This document shows, in pieces, positions 29,692 through 40,633 of a DNA stretch of 64,000 nt. The stretch comes from an uncultured Acidimicrobiales bacterium (GTDB lineage Bacteria > Actinomycetota > Acidimicrobiia > Acidimicrobiales > CATQHL01). How positions within the stretch are numbered: position 1 is the stretch's first letter; each line of letters starts with the position of its first letter. Under the pieces are notes generated by a model, which was given only the letters and a program-made list of their open reading frames with translations, had not been told where the DNA came from and did no database searches. Both the position numbers and the translations under genes were made by a program. Location of the stretch: contig CATQHL010000001.1 of NCBI GenBank assembly GCA_958295925.1, forward strand, positions 88,676 to 152,675, given 5' to 3'.

Positions 29692-30387
29692 TCACACGAG
29701 GACAGCTTCGTAGGCGCGATTGGTGTGATGGTTGCTGAAGCCCAGCTTGGCGTAGAGCGCGTTGGCAGCGTGATTGTCGGACTCCACGTAGAGGACGGCA
29801 ATCTTTAGCCCGCTGGAGTGCAGGTGCTCCAGCCCGGCCAGCGTCAGCCCCCTGCCGATGCCCTTGCCCGCGAAGTCGGGGTCTGTGGCGATTGCGTATA
29901 TCTCTCCCAGGGGAGGGGTTTCCTCTGCGTGGATCTTCGTCCAGCAGAACCCTGCCAGCCGCCCGTCGCGTTCGTGCAGAAGGAAGCCCGCCGGGTCGTA
30001 CCAGGACATGGCCTGATCGTCTGCGAGCCCGTTGGCGTCGAGCAATCCCTGTTCCGGATGCCAGGCGAAAGCCCGCCGGTTCACCTCCAGGAAGGCGTCG
30101 GCGTCATCAGGGCGAAAGGCGCGCACCGGAAGGTCTGTGGCAGGCGCCGGCAGCGCCCGGCGCAGCTGCCAAAGGTCGCGATACGGGCTGAACCCCAGCC
30201 GCTCCGCCAAGTCGTCGTCGCCGTCTTCAACCCCTTGAATCCAGAGTTGCGTCCGTCCCCCGCCTTCGCTGCGAATCCGCGCCAGCAGCCGCCGCAGCTC
30301 CCGCAGGTCTTCCGAGGACGTCCCGCTGAGTGTCAGCAAGTGGTCGAACCCGCTACCAGGAGCAGGCGGTGTCAGATAGGCAGGCAT
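29692..30387 (-). CDS. mshD: MshD-like mycothiol synthase, short form
   Basis: GNAT acetyltransferase matching the C-terminal, catalytic half of mycothiol synthase: VNRRAFAWHPEQG, FCWTKIHAEETPPLGEIYAIATDPDF, GKGIGRGLTLAGL, VLYVESDNHAANALY. Mycothiol synthase acetylates Cys-GlcN-Ins, the last step of mycothiol formation in actinobacteria. At 231 residues it is shorter than the usual 300 or so: only the end of the first GNAT domain (LAERLGFSPYRDLWQLRRALP) remains. No coding remnant was seen upstream. It could be a lineage-specific short form or a related acetyltransferase. Confidence 0.75.
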   Translation of the reverse strand: MPAYLTPPAPGSGFDHLLTLSGTSSEDLRELRRLLARIRSEGGGRTQLWIQGVEDGDDDLAERLGFSPYRDLWQLRRALPAPATDLPVRAFRPDDADAFLEVNRRAFAWHPEQGLLDANGLADDQAMSWYDPAGFLLHERDGRLAGFCWTKIHAEETPPLGEIYAIATDPDFAGKGIGRGLTLAGLEHLHSSGLKIAVLYVESDNHAANALYAKLGFSNHHTNRAYEAVLV

Positions 30388-30492
30388 TCGCAGAGGCTAG
30401 TGGCAGAGGGCGACAGGGCCTGCCGCTGCGCCCTCGCCGCCGCAGCGCCCTTGCCGCCGATCTCTGATGAGACCCGTGCTCGCTGCCGCCCT

Positions 30493-33302
30493 CTAGCTCT
30501 CGGTGTGGGTGGCGAGGATGCGATTCAGGTCGTCGCTCGGGTGGTACATGGCGCAGCTCCAACGACCGAAGCCGCCGTAGGTGCTGACCGCCTCCGTCCA
30601 CTCGCGCAAGTATTTCTCCTTGGAGTAATCGATTTCCAGCGGGTCGCCCTTGACCTCAAGCACCAGCGTGTGGTTGCGGTCGAGGCGGATAAGGAAGTCA
30701 GGGATATAGCGGCGCGGCACTCCCCCGTGGTAGTACCTCACCTCGAAGCCCAGGTGATCGTTCTTTACCCACGAGTTCACCAGGTCGTTCTCATCCAGAG
30801 CCTGCGCAACGGTCTGCTCAAGCATCGAGTCGTAGACGCAGCGGTTGATGTGACACTTGGCCGCCAAACCGTTCGGCTTTCCGGTGTACCAGCGATCCAT
30901 GTCGCCGGTGGACAGAATCGGCTGCTCAGTGTTGAAAATCGGCTCGAGGCGCTCCAGGTTGGCCATTCGAATGGAGTCGGCGATGTGCTCGATTATCTTC
31001 CCCTCGTTGAGGCTGATCAGAAACTCACGTGGTTTCTGCTCAGCTCCGATGAATACAAGCCTGTCGGATTCGACGAACTCCTCCAGCCGCTTGAACAGCT
31101 GAAAGCAGATAACCGCCCTGTTGCCGGAGAGTTTCCCTGCAGGAGTTGAAGGATCCCGCCCATTTAGGTCGTAGTACAGATTCTCGGCCGCTCTGAAAAG
31201 AATCTGCTGCCTGCGTTCCTCCGGTGCCGAAATTTCGTGGGGCATGCTCTCATCCTCGACGCCGCCGATGCTTGGTGCGAGCACCGCCCTCGTGGGTTGC
31301 TTGGCGACATCTATCTGGAGTTTCCCGACGCTGCTCCAGTCAAGTGTCAGTTCCGGCCGGATGTCTCGCTGAATGCGTTCGACGTTTGGGAAGGAAATCT
31401 CGAAGCGCCTCTTCTCCGGGTCGGGCATGATTGCCTGCTTAGGCCCCGGAGGATCAGGAATCGAATACCTCTGATCCTCGTGAGGCAGGAATGCGAACGG
31501 CACCCCGAAGACATTCACAAAGTCCTGCTCGAACAACCCTGTCTCCGGCTTGATTTCGTAGTTGGTGCGTCGCAGGCCGCGCCCCACCACCTGCTCGCAG
31601 AGAAGCTGGCTGGTGAACGCCCGCAGCCCCATTATGTGGGTGACTGTCTTGGCGTCCCAGCCTTCGGAGAGCATCGCCACTGAAATCACGTGCTGAATGC
31701 GCTCCCCCGGCTGCCCTTCCTGCCCCACCGTGTCGACCTGTCTGCGCATAAGTTCAGCCGACTGCTTTTGGGTCAACTTGCGCCCTTTCCCCTCTCCGCC
31801 TCCGTCGCCAATGGTGCTCTCGTCGAGTTTGGCAATGGGGGTGTCCGACTGTTCAGCTCTCTTAAGCGCCTTGGAGTCGATGTGAAGCGTCAGCTCGGAT
31901 TCGGGCAGCCCGGGCAGCCTGAGCGCACCTTCGTCGAAAGCGTGCTTGATTCTTGCAGCCGTCTCCGTGCGATTCGCCACGGTGATCATCACCGGCGGGA
32001 CAGGATGCCTGCTCTTCTCCCAGAGTTCCCTGGTCTTCTGCCAGTCACCGCCGAGCAGGCGATAGGCCGAGCGAACCAGGTCGGGAAGCGGCTCCTCCGC
32101 TTTGGCTCTGCGGTTGAGGTCGCCCTTAACGGAGTTGTCCCCGTAAATGTGGTACATGCGCGACTTGAGGGTCTTGGCGTCGGGCATAGCCTCGTCCCGC
32201 ACCACTACCCGCGGGGTCTTGACCAGTCCCGACTCGATTGCGTCGTTCAAGCCGAAATCGCTTACAACCCAGTCGAACAGCTTCTCTGCGTTGTCCTTCC
32301 CCTTCCCCTTGCCGCCTGGAACGAAAGGGGTGGCCGTGAAGTCGTGGCAGCGCAGGACTCTCCGGGTGCGATGGATGCGGTCGAGTCCTTCCACCCACTT
32401 GGTTGGTTCCTCCAGGTCGGCTTTGCTGAAGTCGGCGGAGGAGCGGTCTGGGGGTATCCGCCAGGCGTGGTGAGCTTCGTCGTTGATCACCAGAAGGTTG
32501 CGGGCAGAGGCCATGTCTCCAAGCAACTCGCGGACATACGCCGCGTCGCTCTTGGGGCCGCGCTTGTCCACCCCCCGCCGCTTGGCGATCTTCTCAGCGC
32601 TCTCCCACTGCAGGGCGTGCCAGTTGCGAACCTCCACCCTCCCCTGCCGCAGCTTCTCCCGGAAAGCCTTCGGCACGATGTTGAACTCCTCGTAGTAGTT
32701 GTTTTCCGCCTGAGGACGGAGTACCTCCAGCCTGCTGCGCACCGTGAGGCCCGGGGCCACCACCAGCACGTGGCGCGAGAAGCGGGTGTCGTTGCGATAG
32801 GTCACCTTGTTGAGGATGTGCCATGCCGCCAGCATCGCCATCACAACCGTCTTGCCAGCGCCAGTCGCCATCTTCGAGCAGATGCGGGTGAAGTCGCTGC
32901 CGTCGGAGGGGATGGTGATGCCCACCCGCTCGGCGGACGGCGCTTCCATCAGCCATATGAGGGTCTCGATGGCTTCGATCTGGCAGAAGAAGAACTGCCG
33001 CTGTGCGAAGCCCTCACGTTCGCTCCAGTGATCGAGTAGGCGCTTGGTCACGCCGCTTACGCCAGAATGACCGTTGTTGCGCCATTCGGCCACTCGAGGG
33101 CGGATGCGGTTGACGAGTTCGAGGGCAGTGAATTTCCCCTGTCCCCCCGTTTTGGTTGCCGGATCCGACATCAGGTAGCCCGCTGGCCGTCTGCCTTCTT
33201 CCTTGGCGAACGAATTGGTTTCCCTGTTGTAGTCCCAGTGCTGCGACGGTGCGTTATAGGGCGAGTTGATGACAAGTTGCTTGATGCCGCTTGCGTCCTC
33301 GC

Positions 33303-33306
<4 letters not shown>
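30493..33306 (-). CDS. res: Type III restriction enzyme, Res subunit (SF2 helicase-nuclease)
   Basis: The 937-residue motor and nuclease subunit. It has a Q-motif-like FFFCQIEAIETLIWL, Walker A MATGAGKTVV (about 146-155), Walker B/DEAH in LLVINDEAHHAW, motif III FTATPF, and motif VI QVVGRGLRR. The C-terminal PD-(D/E)xK nuclease is RYIPDFLIRLD then LVLEVKGDP. The N-terminus (INSPYNAPSQHWDYN, GRRPAGY) resembles the BPTD_3080 family of restriction enzymes. Its ATG overlaps the mod stop (ATGA), so its translation is probably coupled to a complete mod reading frame. Confidence 0.92.
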
Positions 33307-36033
<2,727 letters not shown>

Positions 36034-36091
36034 CTACTGCCTCATTTCAGGTATTCGATTTCGAAATGCCCGGCTCGAAGAAAAATTCGCA

Positions 36092-36115
36092 ATAAGGCTA
36101 CCCTTATGTTTTTTT
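36092..36115 (+). terminator. Terminator-like hairpin followed by seven T
   Basis: ATAAGG-CTAC-CCTTAT forms a six-base-pair stem with a four-base loop, and TTTTTTT follows one base later on the plus strand. It would stop rightward transcription coming from behind mod, insulating the HNH gene from antisense transcripts. The stem is AT-rich and short, so it may instead be an operator dyad for mod. Confidence 0.4.
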
Positions 36116-36274
36116 CGCCCAACGGCGGAGAGGTGGCAAGCCGAAAGTATTGCCCCGACTCTGTCATACCCCTTCTCTAAGTTTGCATTGGGCTGAAGCA
36201 GGGCATTCTGCGCTGATCCGATGGACATGCGACGGATGGTCAGGCGACGCCCAGGGCCTCCGATAGCCCACAGC

Positions 36275-36292
36275 AATCGTCATTTGACGATT
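36275..36292. promoter_or_regulatory. Perfect inverted repeat, candidate operator
   Basis: AATCGTCA-TT-TGACGATT is an 8+8 dyad with a two-base centre, ending 42 bases before the HNH gene ATG. It contains TTGACG, a possible -35 element, so a regulator bound here could block transcription. The regulator is unknown. Confidence 0.45.
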
Positions 36293-36334
36293 CGTTTCCC
36301 CACCCTAAACCGCCTCCCAGAAAGCTTCCCCGCC

Positions 36335-37141
36335 ATGGCCAAGAAATCGTTGAGTCTCCGTAATTTTCGGGCATTATCGCGCCTGCCAACCAATCTGACC
36401 ACCAGACAGATCATTTGTTGGCTCACTCTGTTTCTCTTCGGAATCGCAACGTTCGCATGTACTGCCTTTGTTCCGGATCAGCGAACAAGCGCTTCTCCAA
36501 CCGCCACGATAAATCCCAGCATTGCCGAGTTATTAACGAGAAACGCCCAGAAGATTAAAGACGCTCAGCAGTCAGAGGCTCTAGATGAGGACGCGCTGCT
36601 GTCGACGGTTCCCCCAGCAGAACCCCAATCGTGGTCTTCTTCGTCTACGGCTATCGATAAAGACGCTCTGCTGCCCAAAGATCAGCAGGCCTTGGATGCT
36701 CTGACCGTTTCCGCCGAGCACATTGGTGAACGGTACGATCGTAAAGAGTGGGACAAGTCATGGACTAGCGGAGTACACAACTATCTGGGATGGCAACAGA
36801 CGAATTGCCACTATGCGTTCTACGACAACATTGGAGACTGCTCTGGCAACAATGACCGTGACCACATGGTATCTCTGCCCGAGGCGCACCGCAGTGGCGG
36901 CCATGAATGGTCTCGCACTCGCAAGGAAGCCTTCTACTTGGAGACCGACAACCTTTACGTATTGTCAATCAGCCTGAACAGAAGCAAGTCAGACCAGGAT
37001 CCGGCCAACTGGGCGCCTATTATAGAAAAGTGCCGCTACGCCCGTGAATGGATAGCCATCAAGACAGAGTGGGGTCTCTCCATAGACACTGCGGAAAAAC
37101 AAGCCCTGAACCGCATGCTCAACACCTGCCTAACTCCATAG
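36335..37141 (+). CDS. Secreted or membrane-anchored HNH-type nuclease (DUF1524-like)
   Basis: A 268-residue protein with a basic N-terminus and one hydrophobic segment ending IATFAC, which could be a signal peptide with a weak lipobox. A Ser/Asp-rich spacer with two DALL-type repeats follows. The C-terminal domain has DRDHMVSLPEAHRSGGHEWS, then LETDNLYVL and NRSKSDQDPANWAP. This is the pattern of DUF1524/GmrSD-C-type HNH nucleases (D-H ... N ... N-x-x-K-x-x-x-D). It is exported, so it is more likely an extracellular or effector nuclease than a restriction enzyme. The ATG at 36335 is chosen; the frame is open 38 codons upstream. Confidence 0.75.
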   Translation: MAKKSLSLRNFRALSRLPTNLTTRQIICWLTLFLFGIATFACTAFVPDQRTSASPTATINPSIAELLTRNAQKIKDAQQSEALDEDALLSTVPPAEPQSWSSSSTAIDKDALLPKDQQALDALTVSAEHIGERYDRKEWDKSWTSGVHNYLGWQQTNCHYAFYDNIGDCSGNNDRDHMVSLPEAHRSGGHEWSRTRKEAFYLETDNLYVLSISLNRSKSDQDPANWAPIIEKCRYAREWIAIKTEWGLSIDTAEKQALNRMLNTCLTP

Positions 37142-37182
37142 TCATATTCTAGAAAGCTGCTAGCGTCAAGAAGGTACGCCAT

Positions 37183-38331
37183 TTAAAGGATATTCAATTC
37201 TTTGGCACAATTCTCGAATGTTGAATGCTTCTTGAAGCCTAGAAGAGAGTATGCATCACGATAGAGGGTGTCGCCTGCAAGAGTACTGCAGATTACTGCC
37301 CTGGCAAATTTTCGGCCCACGCGTGCGAAATACGCATCGTACGAACCGCCTCCTGCAGAAGATTTCTTTTCAGAATACTTCGACAAGCGAAGAAGCGCAT
37401 GTTTATAGGCATCCTGATACTCTTGTAAGCCAAGATATCCAGCATCGTATATGCGACGCAGAGCAACAAGCGTGCTTACTTTAAAGTGATTTGAGAGTCT
37501 ATCGAGTTCGTCAATAAGATTAGTTGCAGGGCGGAATTCGCTTTGCAGCACTTCTTGTGGCAGCAAAAACTCTGCAGCAACAGCATTACACCACTTTTCG
37601 GTTAAATCTTCGCTTCGTGTACTTATATCGACACTGTCAAGCCCAGATTTTCCTAATGTGACATGAGCAAGTTCATGCCCAATTGTGAACATTTGAGCAG
37701 CTTTGCTGTCGTCACCGTTTATAAATATCAGGGGAGCAAATTCATCTATCAGGGTAAAGCCTCTAAACTCTTTGTGATCCAGCTTTCGGTGAGTGTTGCT
37801 ACCAACAACACTGCTAATCATTACTAGTACGCCAGCTTTTTCAATTTTCTTTCTCAAGCTGTCGAGCACAGTTGCCCAGTTCCCGTTACGATCTTCCAAC
37901 GTAAATTCTAGAAGCTTTTGCAGATCAGAAGCTGTAGAGATACTGTCCGAACTTGTAGTTGCTTTACCCACAATTGCGACTTTGTCCAAGTCAAGGCTCC
38001 TTGCATAATCCTGATACCAACCTTGTCGTCTTTGACAGATGTAGATAGTGTCTAGCAAGTTCGGGCTAGGGCGAGCTAGTTCTTTGTTACCGATGGTTCG
38101 ATAATCAGTTATCGGCAACTGCTCCTTTGGGGGTTTGGGCAAGAAAAAGTAGCCGATCGGTGCATAGGTTCCAGAGGCGTACTCTTCGAGTTGCTTAAAT
38201 GTGGGTTTAGCAGTGCCTGCAATCCAGGAAGGCAGTTTCGGGAATTTGCTCTGGAAGTATTCCTCGCTGCGGCAAGATCGGTCTCGCGCCCAGATAAGGA
38301 GTTGCGGGTTGACTTCGATCCGCTCAGTCAT
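37183..38331 (-). CDS. XRE-like HTH / ImmA-IrrE metallopeptidase
   Basis: The N-terminal 65 residues resemble the helix-turn-helix of XRE-ImmA fusions (NPQLLIWARD, KPTFKQLEEYASG, PIGYFFLPKPP). The zinc peptidase motif GHELAHV is at 218-224 with a likely third ligand Glu in NAVAAEFLLP. ImmA/IrrE proteins cleave repressors or act as antitoxins (family knowledge). The usual partner of this subtype, a DUF4411 PIN-domain toxin downstream, is absent; the convergent HNH gene lies there instead. Codons and base composition are markedly more AT-rich than the conserved genes, suggesting transfer. Confidence 0.85.
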   Translation of the reverse strand: MTERIEVNPQLLIWARDRSCRSEEYFQSKFPKLPSWIAGTAKPTFKQLEEYASGTYAPIGYFFLPKPPKEQLPITDYRTIGNKELARPSPNLLDTIYICQRRQGWYQDYARSLDLDKVAIVGKATTSSDSISTASDLQKLLEFTLEDRNGNWATVLDSLRKKIEKAGVLVMISSVVGSNTHRKLDHKEFRGFTLIDEFAPLIFINGDDSKAAQMFTIGHELAHVTLGKSGLDSVDISTRSEDLTEKWCNAVAAEFLLPQEVLQSEFRPATNLIDELDRLSNHFKVSTLVALRRIYDAGYLGLQEYQDAYKHALLRLSKYSEKKSSAGGGSYDAYFARVGRKFARAVICSTLAGDTLYRDAYSLLGFKKHSTFENCAKELNIL

Positions 38332-38555
38332 CGTGAGCGCTTTCAGTCAGATCGTCACCCTCATTCATCAATCTCGTTGCCCTTCCTTCTATCGAGAATT
38401 CTAACGCTCGATAAACACAGCCTGCTCTGATTATTGCCTACTTGCAAGCGTGGATGAGGCTGCCTTCACCCCAATTACCGATTACACCTTCATGGGCAAA
38501 GTAAGGTAGCCACGCAGAGGCATAGAATGTGCTGAGATTATTGAAGGAGAAAATC
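38332..38555. promoter_or_regulatory. Divergent control region with inverted repeat TATCGAG-N10-CTCGATA
   Basis: Between the HTH-ImmA gene and the R-subunit-like gene. TATCGAG (38390-38396) and CTCGATA (38407-38413) are inverted copies 17 bases apart centre to centre, the spacing expected for a dimeric helix-turn-helix protein on one face of DNA. The neighbouring HTH-ImmA protein is the obvious candidate to bind it (inference). Confidence 0.45.
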
Positions 38556-39740
38556 GTGCCGTCCTCTCAAGACCTGCAAACCGCCATCGAACGCATACGC
38601 GTCACCCCGTTCCCCGACAACGAGCGAGCAGTTGAGATTAAGGTGATTCTGCCGTTGTTGGCTGCCCTCGGCTGGGACATCCATGGTGATGCAGTGAGGT
38701 ATCAATACAAAGTCAGCGGAACCCGGAGCAGAAACCAGGGCGTCGTTGACATGGCTCTGATTGGGGCGCGGGGCCCGCTTTGCTTCATAGAGGCCAAGAA
38801 CGCCGATGAGCGACTCGATAACCACGTGAGCCAGCTTCTTGGGTACGCCTTTTACGAAGGCGTGGTTCTGTGCGCTCTCACGAACGGACGGGAGTGGTGG
38901 CTCTATCTGCCGCGCGAGGGTGGCAAGCCTGAGACGCGAAAATTTGCACAGCTCAACTTGGAGACTGACCCTTCCGATTCTCTGGCCGAACAAATGCAGC
39001 AATTCCTTGCCAAGGACAATCTGGAATCTGGCCAAGCGGAGAAGCTTGGGAAGGCGACCCTCTCCGAGAAGCGGGAGCGGGCCATCTGGCGGGAAATGCT
39101 AGAAAAGCCCGACAAGAGCTTGGTGCAAACAGTGTCGGAGCGCATCGAGCGGGAAACCGGTATCCGTCCTCCAGCGAGTCGAGTGGCCACTTTATTGGCC
39201 GAGGTCCGGTTTGAGGCTCAAGACACAACAAGCCAAAACACACCAACCACTCATCCACGCAAGCAAGCAAGCACCCATCCACGCAAGCCAGCAAGCACTC
39301 CTCCGCGCAAGCCAGCAAGCAAGCTCGAAGTTAAGGGTGATCAAGACAAGTCTGCTACTCAACCTGACCACGACACTAAACGCAAGATGTCTCCTTCCAA
39401 AAAGATCTATGGAGTGAAGATTTGGGGTGAATACCGAGAGGTTAGGCGGTGGTCTGTTGCCTATGTCATGCTTGCCAACGAGATATACAAGAGGAATAGC
39501 GAAACATTTATGGAAAAGGTAAAGTCGCTTGATGGTCGAAAATTCCCTTCATTCTCTCACAGTGAGGAAGCCTGTTCATCCCCAGCATCCCCAGCAAAAT
39601 ACCTGGAAGACAGCGATCCAACAATATTTGTTTATGTGCATGGATCAGCCTCAAGCCAAGAAAATAGGGTTAAGAAATTGCTGGAGACATTCGGTTACCC
39701 CAGCGACGACAAGAACATTTGGGAAACCATAACTGAGTAG
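38556..39740 (+). CDS. Type I restriction R-subunit N-terminal (HSDR_N) domain protein
   Basis: The first 140 or so residues form a PD-(D/E)xK-like fold: Glu27 in NERAVEIKVILPLLAALGW, Asp65 in GVVDMALIG, EAK at 79-81 in CFIEAKNADERL, then SQLLGYAFYEGV. No helicase domain follows, so it is not a full HsdR. Residues about 229-256 contain three copies of an eight-residue Thr-His-Pro-Arg-Lys-Pro-Ala-Ser repeat. The C-terminal 110 residues (KIYGVKIWGEYREVRRW ... VKKLLETFGYPSDD) form a separate globular domain of unknown role. GTG 38556 is chosen because AAGGAG lies six bases upstream. It may be a restriction or DNA-sensing protein of the island. Confidence 0.75.
   Translation: MPSSQDLQTAIERIRVTPFPDNERAVEIKVILPLLAALGWDIHGDAVRYQYKVSGTRSRNQGVVDMALIGARGPLCFIEAKNADERLDNHVSQLLGYAFYEGVVLCALTNGREWWLYLPREGGKPETRKFAQLNLETDPSDSLAEQMQQFLAKDNLESGQAEKLGKATLSEKRERAIWREMLEKPDKSLVQTVSERIERETGIRPPASRVATLLAEVRFEAQDTTSQNTPTTHPRKQASTHPRKPASTPPRKPASKLEVKGDQDKSATQPDHDTKRKMSPSKKIYGVKIWGEYREVRRWSVAYVMLANEIYKRNSETFMEKVKSLDGRKFPSFSHSEEACSSPASPAKYLEDSDPTIFVYVHGSASSQENRVKKLLETFGYPSDDKNIWETITE
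39249..39320 (+). repeat. Three 24-bp tandem repeats within the HSDR_N gene
   Basis: Copies at 39249-39272, 39273-39296 and 39297-39320 differ by a few bases and encode THPRKQAS, THPRKPAS and TPPRKPAS. The array preserves the frame, so copy-number change would alter only the length of the basic linker between the nuclease-like and C-terminal domains. Confidence 0.9.
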
Positions 39741-39809
39741 CTCACTCGGCTTCCCTGAAAGCGACTTAGCGGCCAAGCACACAACCTCGAACGCTGCTTT
39801 CGGTTAGTA

Positions 39810-40508
39810 GTGGACAGCGACAGCAGCAGCCTGCTCACGCCGGGCAGACATCGGCCAGCCGCCGTGCGGGAGATGTTCGACCGCATCAGCCCCCGCTACG
39901 ACCTGCTCAACAGGCTGCTCACTCTCGGGCTTGATCAGCACTGCCGACGGCGGGCGGTGCGGGCTCTCGGCCTTCCCCCCCACTGCCTAATCGTCGACCT
40001 CGCCTGCGGCACGGGAGACTTCTGCCGGATTCTGGAGCGGCGGAGGATGCTCCCAGTGGGCGTGGACTTTTCGCCCGGGATGCTCTCCAACGCCAAGACC
40101 TCCGCACCGCTGGTGCGCGCCGACGTGATGCGCCTGCCGTTTCGTGACCTCAGCGTGGAAGGGGCGGTCTGCGGCTTCGCACTGCGGAACCTGGAGGCGC
40201 TCCCCCCCTTTTTGGCAGAGGTGGCCAGGATTCTGCAGACAGGCGGGCGGATCGCCCTGCTGGAGGTGGCCGCGCCCAGCGGGGCGCTCCCCCGCAGCGT
40301 GCATACCTTCCACTTCCGGCGGGTCGTCCCCGCCGTGGGCGGATGGCTCTCGGACAAGGAGGCTTACCGCTACCTCCCCGACTCGGTGAAGTTCCTGCCG
40401 CCGCAACATGAACTGACCAAGATGCTGGCTGAGACGGGGTTCAGCGAGATTGAGTACTGCAAACTAGGGGCGGGTATCGCCGGGCTGTTCACAGCCACAA
40501 AAACCTGA
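39810..40508 (+). CDS. menG: Demethylmenaquinone methyltransferase
   Basis: SAM-dependent methylation of demethylmenaquinone, the last step of menaquinone synthesis. UbiE/MenG signatures are REMFDRISPRYDLLNRLLTLG, VDLACGTGDF (SAM site) and ALRNLEALPPFLAEVARILQTGG. Length of 232 from a GTG start is normal. With menA further on, it indicates a menaquinone respiratory chain. It marks the right edge of the accessory island. Confidence 0.93.
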   Translation: MDSDSSSLLTPGRHRPAAVREMFDRISPRYDLLNRLLTLGLDQHCRRRAVRALGLPPHCLIVDLACGTGDFCRILERRRMLPVGVDFSPGMLSNAKTSAPLVRADVMRLPFRDLSVEGAVCGFALRNLEALPPFLAEVARILQTGGRIALLEVAAPSGALPRSVHTFHFRRVVPAVGGWLSDKEAYRYLPDSVKFLPPQHELTKMLAETGFSEIEYCKLGAGIAGLFTATKT

Positions 40509-40633
40509 GGCGGTGCAGGCCGCAAAAGAACTCCCAAGATTCTCGGCGCCCGATCGTGATGAGCTGTCAACAGAGCGCGCTGGCCAATGGATGAGGATTG
40601 AACAGCGCCTGTGGCCTTGCTCTCTCCTGACAG

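Larger units (their letters stand above)
36034..36334. other. Divergent intergenic region, mod / HNH nuclease
   Basis: About 300 bases with mixed GC between two divergent starts. It holds an AT-rich stem-loop with a T run and an 18-bp dyad, listed separately. Short open frames across it show no recognisable protein features. Confidence 0.4.

Noticed and set aside
29818..33039. Long open frames on the plus strand opposite mshD and res
   Set aside because: They are mirror frames of high-GC genes, have no recognisable motifs, and the minus-strand proteins carry complete catalytic motifs.
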